NCBI GenBank assembly: GCA_023387235.1
Contig: JAEWIJ010000081.1
Span: forward strand, 1-13,362
Length of the DNA: 13,362 nt
Direction of reading: 5' to 3'
Origin: Pseudomonadota bacterium
GTDB lineage: Bacteria; Pseudomonadota; Alphaproteobacteria; Rhizobiales; Hyphomicrobiaceae
The notes under the pieces are model-generated. The model was given only the letters and a program-made list of their open reading frames with translations. It was not told the origin of the DNA and ran no database searches. Below are positions 1-6,003 of this stretch, in pieces. Position 1 is the first letter of the stretch. Each line of letters starts with the position of its first letter. A program made the translations under genes and the position numbers.

Positions 1-63
1 GGCGCGGTCGAGCGCTCGCAAGGCAAGGCCCGTCGCGTTATCGACAAAAGGCACAAGAGCTGA
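1..63 (+). CDS. C-terminal tail of an unidentified upstream gene (partial)
   Basis: Frame 1 is open from the window edge to a TGA at 61-63 and reads GAVERSQGKARRVIDKRHKS. Most codons end in G or C, like the real genes here, so I read it as the last 20 residues of a gene whose body lies outside the window. The tail is basic and too short to assign a family. It ends two bases before the ATG of the dioxygenase gene, which suggests the two are in one operon and possibly translationally coupled. It could also be a chance open stretch, since 63 bases is little evidence. Confidence 0.45.
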   Translation, partial: GAVERSQGKARRVIDKRHKS

Positions 64-65
64 GC

Positions 66-1463
66 ATGAGCGATCCGAAAACGAGCGGCGCCCTGGTCGC
101 TGCCGGCCTTCCCTCGAATGTCGTGACGGATTGGATGGCGGCAGCACCGGCCGGCACCTCGGACTTCGTCACGGACTGTCGTACCTTCGGCACTTACTGG
201 GCCAAGGGCACGCATCTCGTCTCGGCCTTACCGAAGAAGCCCGCGCGGAGCGATGTCGAACGCGCGGCAGCGGGGACAATCCTTTCCGCGACACGGGCCG
301 CGCGTGATCGCTTTCTCGCCGTTCACACCCATGCCGTCTACGATGAGCTGACGGGCGGGCGCTCGCGCTTCGTGCGTGTGGAAGATCTCGTGTATCGGGC
401 GGCCGAGCTGGTGCCGGGGCTGGTCCCCTCGCGCCACGAGGTCGCGGCCGAAGCGGCGCGCGAGCAGCGCGAGAAAGAGGGCGTCGAGATCGACCAGGGC
501 CTGTTCATTTCGCGCATTCTCGCGAACGAGCAGGCGGGCCTCCATCTCTGCCATGCCATGCTGCTGCCGCGCGCGGACAGCGCCGAGCCGGCGGAGCGCT
601 TTGCGGTCGACGGCGCGATCGATCTCGGCGCGGTGCGCCTGGAGCGGCGCGGGCGCACGGTCCACCTCATCGCGGCACACCCGCGCTTTCTCAATGCGGA
701 GGACGACACGACGCTCGATGCCATGGAGATCGCGACCGACATCGCTCTTCTCGATCCGGCGAGCGACATCGTTGTGATGCGCGGCGGCCCTGTCAAGCAT
801 CCGAAGTACCGCGACCGGCCGATTTTTGGCGCCGGCATCAACCTCACGCATCTCTATCGCGGCGCGATACCCTATCTCTGGTTTCCGCGCCGTGAGCTCG
901 GTTACGTGCACAAGATCTTCCGCGGTGTGGCGCGAGAGGATGCGCTTCCCGATGACATGACGGGCTTCGGCATCGAGAAGCCGTGGGTGGCCGCCGTCGA
1001 TACGTTCGCCATCGGCGGACACTGCCAGATACTGCTCGTGATGGACTACGTCATCGCGGCCGCGGATGCGTTCATGACGCTGCCGGCGCGCAAGGAAGGC
1101 ATCATCCCGGGGCTCGCCAATCTTCGCCTGCCGCGCTTCGTCGGAGACCGGATCGCGCGCCAAGCCATCCAGTACGAGCGGCGCCTGCCGTGCAACTCGC
1201 CCGAGGGACGCCTCGTCTGCGACGAGATCGTCGCGCCGCAGGACATGGCGGAGAGCATCGAGCGTGTTGTCGCGGGTCTCACCAGTGCCGGAGCCGTCGG
1301 CGCGATCGGCAATCGGCGGGCGTTGCGCATCGGCCAGGAATCGATCGATCTCTTCCGGCGGGCCGTTTCGCTCTATGCGCGCGAGCAGGCGTTCTGTCAC
1401 TTCAGTCCGGCGCTGATCGCCAATCTCGAACGCAACTGGAATGCCCAGAGCCGCCGGATGTGA
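66..1463 (+). CDS. dpgC: DpgC-like cofactor-independent acyl-CoA dioxygenase (crotonase superfamily)
   Basis: The 465-residue protein resembles (3,5-dihydroxyphenyl)acetyl-CoA 1,2-dioxygenase, a crotonase-fold enzyme that adds O2 to an aryl-acetyl-CoA without metal or cofactor. It has a long helical N-terminal part (about 1-195) and a crotonase core (about 195-440). Motifs seen are HPRFLNAEDD (about 206-215), FGAGINLTHLYRG (about 254-266), PRREL (274-278) and GFGIEKPWVAAVDTFAIGGH ending at 319, followed by C320 and Q321. From memory of the DpgC structure, active-site Glu189, Arg254, oxyanion Gly296 and Gln299 match E212, R276, G318 and Q321 with an almost constant offset of about 22. Known DpgC makes dihydroxyphenylglyoxylate for glycopeptide antibiotics alongside DpgA, B and D; none of those is visible here, so the substrate is unknown. 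The ATG at 66 follows an AAGAG (55-59) and the upstream stop. Confidence 0.85.
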   Translation: MSDPKTSGALVAAGLPSNVVTDWMAAAPAGTSDFVTDCRTFGTYWAKGTHLVSALPKKPARSDVERAAAGTILSATRAARDRFLAVHTHAVYDELTGGRSRFVRVEDLVYRAAELVPGLVPSRHEVAAEAAREQREKEGVEIDQGLFISRILANEQAGLHLCHAMLLPRADSAEPAERFAVDGAIDLGAVRLERRGRTVHLIAAHPRFLNAEDDTTLDAMEIATDIALLDPASDIVVMRGGPVKHPKYRDRPIFGAGINLTHLYRGAIPYLWFPRRELGYVHKIFRGVAREDALPDDMTGFGIEKPWVAAVDTFAIGGHCQILLVMDYVIAAADAFMTLPARKEGIIPGLANLRLPRFVGDRIARQAIQYERRLPCNSPEGRLVCDEIVAPQDMAESIERVVAGLTSAGAVGAIGNRRALRIGQESIDLFRRAVSLYAREQAFCHFSPALIANLERNWNAQSRRM

Positions 1464-1507
1464 AGACTGAGGCCGCCGCGACAAAATGATCGCCCCGCCA
1501 TGATCCA

Positions 1508-1519
1508 GATCAATTGATC
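1508..1519. promoter_or_regulatory. 12-bp perfect palindrome in the dioxygenase-globin gap
   Basis: GATCAATTGATC is a perfect palindrome in the 84-base space between the dioxygenase stop and the globin start. It is AT-rich against a GC-rich background and sits about 28 bases before the globin ATG, where an operator could act. The half GATCAATT recurs at 3430-3437, just before the flavin monooxygenase start. It does not have the FNR/Dnr arrangement (TTGAT-N4-ATCAA), because the halves are reversed and adjacent. No protein is known to bind it; it may be chance. Confidence 0.25.
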
Positions 1520-1547
1520 GCCGCGGCGTGTCGTGTTCAAGAGGAGT

Positions 1548-2021
1548 ATGGTCACCAAGCCGCAACATGTCCTGGATGCCGAAGCGCGCCGCGCAGCCTT
1601 TGCCGCGGACGTACGCGCACGCACGGGCATCGACGAGGACATGATCCGGCGCCTCGTGCACACGTTCTATGGTCACATCCAGGCAGACGCGGTGCTCGGG
1701 CCGATCTTCGCGGAGCGCATCGCGGATTGGGGGCCTCACCTCGAACGCATGTGCGCCTTCTGGTCCTCCGTCACGCTCATGACCGGCCGCTATCATGGCC
1801 GGCCCATGCAGGCGCACGCGCCGCTACCTATCGATGCCTCGCATTTCGACCGCTGGCTCGGGCTCTTCGCGACGACGGCCAACGATGTGTGCCCGCCGGC
1901 CGCGGCCAGCTATTTCATCGAGCGTGCGCATGTGATCGCCGAGAGCCTCGAATTGGGCATCGGCACGGCCCGCGGTCTCATGCTCGCCAAGGGGCAGCGC
2001 CTGCCGGCCATCGAGGGCTGA
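1548..2021 (+). CDS. Group III truncated haemoglobin (2-on-2 globin)
   Basis: A 157-residue haem protein of the TrHb3 class, which binds O2 and NO and is linked to NO detoxification or oxygen handling. Compared from memory with Campylobacter Ctb, the key residues are present: Tyr B10 in HTFYGHI (Y41), distal His E7 in DWGPHLERM (H64), proximal His F8 in QAHAPLP (H90) and Trp G8 in FDRWLGLF (W103). Class signatures LGPIF (50-54), FWSSV and TGRYHGRPM are intact and the length is normal. I chose the ATG at 1548, preceded by AAGAGGAG (1539-1546), although this is closer to the start than usual. A GTG at 1533 in the same frame would add five residues but has no ribosome site. It follows the dioxygenase by 84 bases on the same strand, so the two may be co-expressed. 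Confidence 0.93.
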   Translation: MVTKPQHVLDAEARRAAFAADVRARTGIDEDMIRRLVHTFYGHIQADAVLGPIFAERIADWGPHLERMCAFWSSVTLMTGRYHGRPMQAHAPLPIDASHFDRWLGLFATTANDVCPPAAASYFIERAHVIAESLELGIGTARGLMLAKGQRLPAIEG

Positions 2022-2190
2022 TCAGTCCATCTCAGCTCACGCGCTGCATTCCGTGCGGCGTTGGATCGACCGATATCGACGAATTGATTGCCGGCCTTGC
2101 GCTTAATCGAGCGCGCGAGGCGACGCCCGCGCATTTCCGCGCTACAGTTCAAGATAAGAACAAAAGTCACTGAAGCCAGGGAGAGCCAAC

Positions 2191-3366
2191 ATGCCCGTCG
2201 ATCAATCCCGCAATGCGAAGATCAATGCAGCGCTGAGCGCTGCCACCGAGGCCGGAGATGTCCCCGGCGTCGTTGCCATGGCGACAGACCGCGACGGCGT
2301 CATCTACGAAGGTGCCTTCGGGAAACGCGTGCTCGGCCAGCCCGAGCCGATGACGCCGGACACGGTCGTGTGGATCGCCTCGATGACGAAGGCGCTCACG
2401 TCAGCCGGCGCCATGCAACTCGTCGAGCAGGGCAAGCTCGATCTCGATGCACCGGCGGCGAAGGTCGTTCCGGAGATCGGCGCCGCCCAGGTGCTGGAAG
2501 GCTTCGATGCCGGTGGGCAGCCCCGCACGCGCGCGCCTCGCCGGCCGATCACGCTGCGCCACCTGCTCACGCACACGGCCGGGTTCGGTTATGACATCTG
2601 GAATACGGATCTCGGCAAGTATCAGGAGGCGAAGGGCATCCCCGGAATCATCTCGTGCGAGCATGCCGCGCTCACGACGCCGCTGCTCTTCGATCCCGGC
2701 GAGAAGTGGTACTACGGCATCAACATCGACTGGGCCGGTAAGATGGTGGAGGCGGTGAGCGGCCAGAAGCTCGGCGCGTATCTGCAGCAGAATCTGTTTG
2801 CGCCTCTCGGCATGACGAGCACGGCTTTCAAGATTACGCCGGCGATGCGTGCGCGCGTCGCAAAGATTCATCAGCGCGGCGACGACGATACCTTGGAGCC
2901 GCAAATGGAGCTGGAGATCCCGCAGGAGCCGCAATTCGAGATGGGCGGCGGCGGTCTCTACTCCACGGCCGGAGACTACCTGCAATTCGTCCGCATGATT
3001 CTCAATCGGGGCAAGGCCGGCGGCAATCAGGTGCTGAAGCCCGAGACGGTCGACCTGATGACTCGCAACAACATGGGCGACAGCCGCGTCACGCTGCTGA
3101 GGACCGCGGCGGCGCCACTGTCGAACGATGCGGAGTTCTTCCCAGGTCTGCACAAGAGTTGGGGCCTGAGCTTCCAGATCAACGAGGAGAAAGCGCCGAC
3201 GGGCCGCCCTGCCGGCGGTCTCATGTGGGCGGGCCTCGCCAATTCTTACTACTGGATCGACCCGACCAATGGCATCGGCGGCGTGTACCTCACGCAGATA
3301 TTGCCTTTCGCCGACAAGAAGTCGCTGCCGCTCTATTACGAATTCGAGTCGGCGTTCTATGCTTGA
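2191..3366 (+). CDS. SxxK serine hydrolase, beta-lactamase-family / family VIII esterase type
   Basis: A 391-residue hydrolase of the class C beta-lactamase/penicillin-binding fold. The nucleophile motif is S64-M-T-K67. The second motif is in KWYYGINIDWAG, with the general-base tyrosine at Y174 or Y175, and the third is W346-A-G348, which replaces the KTG of true beta-lactamases. A tyrosine motif plus W-x-G is typical of family VIII carboxylesterases and EstB-like enzymes, so an ester or amide hydrolase is more likely than an antibiotic-resistance enzyme. LRHLLTHTAGFGYD (about 121-134) is a further family signature. There is no signal peptide, so it should act in the cytoplasm. The ATG has a good AGGGAG site (2178-2183). 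The 169 bases before it hold no gene I can support, so it may have its own promoter. Substrate unknown. Confidence 0.9.
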   Translation: MPVDQSRNAKINAALSAATEAGDVPGVVAMATDRDGVIYEGAFGKRVLGQPEPMTPDTVVWIASMTKALTSAGAMQLVEQGKLDLDAPAAKVVPEIGAAQVLEGFDAGGQPRTRAPRRPITLRHLLTHTAGFGYDIWNTDLGKYQEAKGIPGIISCEHAALTTPLLFDPGEKWYYGINIDWAGKMVEAVSGQKLGAYLQQNLFAPLGMTSTAFKITPAMRARVAKIHQRGDDDTLEPQMELEIPQEPQFEMGGGGLYSTAGDYLQFVRMILNRGKAGGNQVLKPETVDLMTRNNMGDSRVTLLRTAAAPLSNDAEFFPGLHKSWGLSFQINEEKAPTGRPAGGLMWAGLANSYYWIDPTNGIGGVYLTQILPFADKKSLPLYYEFESAFYA

Positions 3367-3415
3367 GCGGCGACGCGGCGCGCCCTGCGCTCACCCATCA
3401 AGCGCAGGCGTGTAG

Positions 3416-3421
3416 TATAAA
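3416..3421 (+). promoter_or_regulatory. Possible -10 element before the flavin monooxygenase gene
   Basis: TATAAA lies in an A-rich tract (about 3411-3430) in the 90-base gap between two plus-strand genes and is unusually AT-rich for this window. No clear -35 hexamer lies 16-18 bases upstream. It may be the promoter of the flavin monooxygenase gene. An AAGGA ribosome site follows at 3443-3447, nine bases before that gene's ATG. Confidence 0.3.
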
Positions 3422-3456
3422 AAGAAAACGATCAATTCACCGAAGGACCGTCGATA

Positions 3457-4671
3457 ATGGCAGGTCGCAGCGAAAGGGGCGAGGCACGCGCCGCATCGGG
3501 CTTGCCTTCTTCGGCCGCAATCGTCCGTGCACAGGGGATCGTCGAAACACTGCGTGGTGCCGCCGACAGGATCGAGGAGGCCCGGGCACTGCCGGCGGAC
3601 GTCGTTGCGGCTCTTCACGAAGCGCGCCTCTTTCGCCTTCTCCTGCCGAAGTCCCTCGACGGCGACGAAGTGCATCTCAAGGAGCTGGCTGAGGTCATGG
3701 AGATCGTCGCGCGCGCCGATGCGAGCACGGCGTGGTGCCTCGGGCAGGCTGCAGGGTGCGCGATGTCGGCGGCATATCTCGAGCCCGAGGTCGCGCGGCG
3801 TTTGTTCGGTCCTGCCGATGCGGTGCTTGCATGGGGCGCGGGCATACAAGGCAAGGCCGTTGCCGTCGATGGCGGCTACAGGGTGAGCGGCAAATGGACG
3901 TTCGCGAGCGGTTGCGCGAATGCGACGCTGCTCGGCGCGCACAGCTATGTCTTCGAGGCAGACGGCAGTCCGCGTTGCGGCGCCGGCGGCGGCCAGCTCG
4001 ATCGCACAGCGCTCTTTCCGCCGTCCAAAGCGCGCATCCACGACATGTGGCACACGATCGGGCTCCGCGGCACGGCGAGCTACACCTACGAAGTCGAGGA
4101 TCTATTTGTGCCCGAAGAGGAGACGATCGATCGCGACACGGCCGAGGAGCGGCGCGAGAGCGGCACGCTGTTCCTGTTTCCGACCACGATTGCTTATGCC
4201 GTTGCGTTCAGTGCGCTCATGCTCGGCATTGCCCAGGGCATGGTGAGCGATCTCGCAGCACTCGCGCTGACGAAAACGCCGCGCGGCACACCGTCGTCGC
4301 TTGTGGAGAGCCAGGTCTTTCAGTCGGAGTTTGCACAGCTCGAGGCGCGGCTGCGGTCGGCCCGCGCCTTTCTGCATACGACGGTCGAGGAAAGTTGGGA
4401 CAAAGCGCGCGCGTCGCGCGACGTGCCGCTCACCGAGCGAGCGAACATCAAGCTCGCGAGCACGTACGCCATCAATCAGGGTGTCGAGATCGCCGCGGAT
4501 GCCTATCGGATGGCAGGACAGTCGGCCATCTTTCCGGCCAACCCGTTCGAGCGGCGCTTGCGCGATGCCTACTCGGCATCGCAGCAGCTTCAGGGGCGAC
4601 CGGCGAACTTCATCACGATCGGGCGGGTATTCCTCGGTCTCCCGCCCGATACGCTGGTCGTGCTCGGGTGA
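3457..4671 (+). CDS. Acyl-CoA-dehydrogenase-fold flavin monooxygenase (HpaB/HsaA/DszC-like oxygenase component)
   Basis: A 404-residue protein with the three-part acyl-CoA dehydrogenase fold: N-terminal helices (about 20-125), a central beta domain (about 130-225) and a C-terminal helical bundle (about 240-395). ADASTAWCLG (88-97), VSGKWTFASGC (143-153) and GLRGTASYTYEVEDLFVPEE (202-221) are typical of the branch that contains the oxygenases of two-component flavin monooxygenases such as HsaA, DszC and p-hydroxyphenylacetate hydroxylase C2. These take reduced flavin from a separate reductase and hydroxylate aromatic or heterocyclic substrates. No reductase gene is in the window. Near the C-terminus, where relatives often have a QH-type histidine, this protein reads SASQQLQGRP (373-382). 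A true acyl-CoA dehydrogenase is less likely but not excluded. The stop is six bases from the end of the convergent M24 gene. Confidence 0.82.
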   Translation: MAGRSERGEARAASGLPSSAAIVRAQGIVETLRGAADRIEEARALPADVVAALHEARLFRLLLPKSLDGDEVHLKELAEVMEIVARADASTAWCLGQAAGCAMSAAYLEPEVARRLFGPADAVLAWGAGIQGKAVAVDGGYRVSGKWTFASGCANATLLGAHSYVFEADGSPRCGAGGGQLDRTALFPPSKARIHDMWHTIGLRGTASYTYEVEDLFVPEEETIDRDTAEERRESGTLFLFPTTIAYAVAFSALMLGIAQGMVSDLAALALTKTPRGTPSSLVESQVFQSEFAQLEARLRSARAFLHTTVEESWDKARASRDVPLTERANIKLASTYAINQGVEIAADAYRMAGQSAIFPANPFERRLRDAYSASQQLQGRPANFITIGRVFLGLPPDTLVVLG

Positions 4672-4677
4672 ACGGGC

Positions 4678-5868
4678 TCAGCCGCTGCCGGCGGCGTTGT
4701 AACCCCGGCCGCCGTCACCGAGCGCCTCGTAGCCGTTGTCGGTTACGAGGATCGTGTCCTCGAGCTTGACGAAGCCGCGCGTCGGATGACCGATCGTCGT
4801 CTCGATGGAGATGACGTAGCCGGCCTCGAGCGGGCGATCCTTGTCATAGCCCTCGTATGACATGCGCGGATGATCCTGCAGCCGCGGCGCCTCGTGCGTG
4901 ACGAGGCCCATGCCGTGCGCCATGAAGTGCGTGTATTTGCGATGGGGTGAAGCGTCGAGCATCTTGTCGGCAATCGCCGCGATGTCGCCACCTCGCGCGC
5001 CGGCGCGGATGGGCTTGCGCACGGCCTGCTGCACTTCCTCGACGAAGGCGAGCAGGTCTTCGTATTCGGCATCCACCTTGCCGCCGACGACGCCCATGCG
5101 GCAGAGGTCGCCGATGTAGCCCTTGTAGTTGCCGCCGGAGTCGATCGAGATGATGTCACCCTTGGCGAGCCGCTGCTCGGAGGGCGCACGATTGAGACTC
5201 GTTCCTGCGGTCATCAGGCAGTAGTCGAAGACGAGACCACGATTGACCTCCTCGCGGCGCAGCGCTTCGACCACCTCGAGCTTGCTCGCGCCCGGCACAC
5301 AATATTTGCGGAATGTCGTCATCATGGAATCGACGACGCGCTCGGAAGCTTCGCGAAGATAGCCGATCTCCTCGGGCGTCTTCTTCGCGCGCAGCCGCTC
5401 GAGCGGGAAGACCGCGTCGACAACGTCCGCGTTGGCGACGCCGCGACGCAGGACAGCCTCGCCGTCGGCCGGCAGGAAGGCGGACTCGACGCCGATCCGG
5501 CGCACGGGCCCGAGCTTCGCGATGTGGTTCACCACCTCGCTCATGGTCGCCTGCGTACCGGTCGTGCCGAGCTTCAGCGTGGGTTGCCAGAACTTGCCGA
5601 GCTCGCGCTCGAAGTTCTCCATCGAGCAGCCGACGTAAGCGGCGTTCTCGGGCTTGCCCTTCTGGTAGACGATCGCCGGTAGGTAGCGCGTTGTCCCGGC
5701 TGCCTCCATGGTGTCGAAGAAGAAGAAACGGTAGCCGCCGAGCATGTACTGGACATTGTGCTTCGAGGTGGCGACGAGTACGTCGATGCCGGCGTCGTCC
5801 ATGAGCTTGTCGAGATGCTTGGTGTCGAAGGGAATGGGCTTCTTGATTTCGGTTTCGGCAACAGCCAT
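4678..5868 (-). CDS. M24 family metallohydrolase (Xaa-Pro aminopeptidase / creatinase-like)
   Basis: A 396-residue two-domain protein: a creatinase-type N-terminal domain (about 15-160) and a pita-bread catalytic domain (about 170-390). All five dinuclear metal ligands of the M24 family are seen: D243 (IISIDSGG), D254 (YIGDLCRMG), H318 (FMAHGMGL), E356 (ISIETT) and E370 (VKLEDTIL), plus the second-shell H325 (THEAP). It should cleave an X-Pro or similar amide bond in the cytoplasm, but M24 also holds creatinase, ectoine hydrolase and DddP lyase. It lacks the extra aspartate two residues after the first ligand that I recall for DddP. The start is set by a full AGGAGGT on the minus strand at 5881-5875, six bases before the ATG at 5868. 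The frame stays open upstream to an ATG at 5940, but that extension of 24 residues lacks such a site. Confidence 0.9.
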   Translation of the reverse strand: MAVAETEIKKPIPFDTKHLDKLMDDAGIDVLVATSKHNVQYMLGGYRFFFFDTMEAAGTTRYLPAIVYQKGKPENAAYVGCSMENFERELGKFWQPTLKLGTTGTQATMSEVVNHIAKLGPVRRIGVESAFLPADGEAVLRRGVANADVVDAVFPLERLRAKKTPEEIGYLREASERVVDSMMTTFRKYCVPGASKLEVVEALRREEVNRGLVFDYCLMTAGTSLNRAPSEQRLAKGDIISIDSGGNYKGYIGDLCRMGVVGGKVDAEYEDLLAFVEEVQQAVRKPIRAGARGGDIAAIADKMLDASPHRKYTHFMAHGMGLVTHEAPRLQDHPRMSYEGYDKDRPLEAGYVISIETTIGHPTRGFVKLEDTILVTDNGYEALGDGGRGYNAAGSG

Positions 5869-5874
5869 GGGCGA

Positions 5875-5881
5875 ACCTCCT
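5875..5881 (-). promoter_or_regulatory. Consensus ribosome binding site that fixes the M24 start
   Basis: Read on the minus strand this is AGGAGGT, a perfect anti-16S match, six bases before the ATG at 5868. It supports the 396-residue form over the longer frame starting at 5940. The rest of the 5869-6003 gap holds no gene. A TATACT on the minus strand (5954-5949) is a possible -10, but I find no -35 with it. Confidence 0.8.
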
Positions 5882-6003
5882 GACAGCGCGTCGAGCATTA
5901 TTTTGCCACCAGTACGGTTGCGCGGCCGTCCGGCGGTCATTCAAACGAAGTATAGCGCCCGAAGGGGCCGCAGGGCCACTGCTTTGCGGCTTGGATTGGC
6001 TCG

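Noticed and set aside
1508..1519. FNR/Dnr-type site controlling the globin
   Set aside because: That site needs TTGAT, four bases, ATCAA; here the halves are in the reverse order and adjacent.
228..1817. 529-codon open frame on the minus strand across the dioxygenase and globin genes
   Set aside because: It runs antisense to two genes with clear catalytic or haem-binding residues, is rich in Arg/Asp/His and has no recognisable fold. Long antisense frames are expected in GC-rich DNA.
2401..3153. 250-codon minus-strand frame inside the serine hydrolase gene
   Set aside because: It lies wholly antisense to a gene with all motifs intact; composition is Arg/Leu/His-rich with no family resemblance.
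2191..3366. Antibiotic-resistance beta-lactamase
   Set aside because: W-A-G replaces KTG and there is no signal peptide; this fits a cytoplasmic family VIII-type esterase better.
3732..4769. 345-codon plus-strand frame overlapping the flavin monooxygenase
   Set aside because: It is a +1/+2 shadow full of Arg and Cys, while the overlapping frame has a continuous acyl-CoA dehydrogenase fold.
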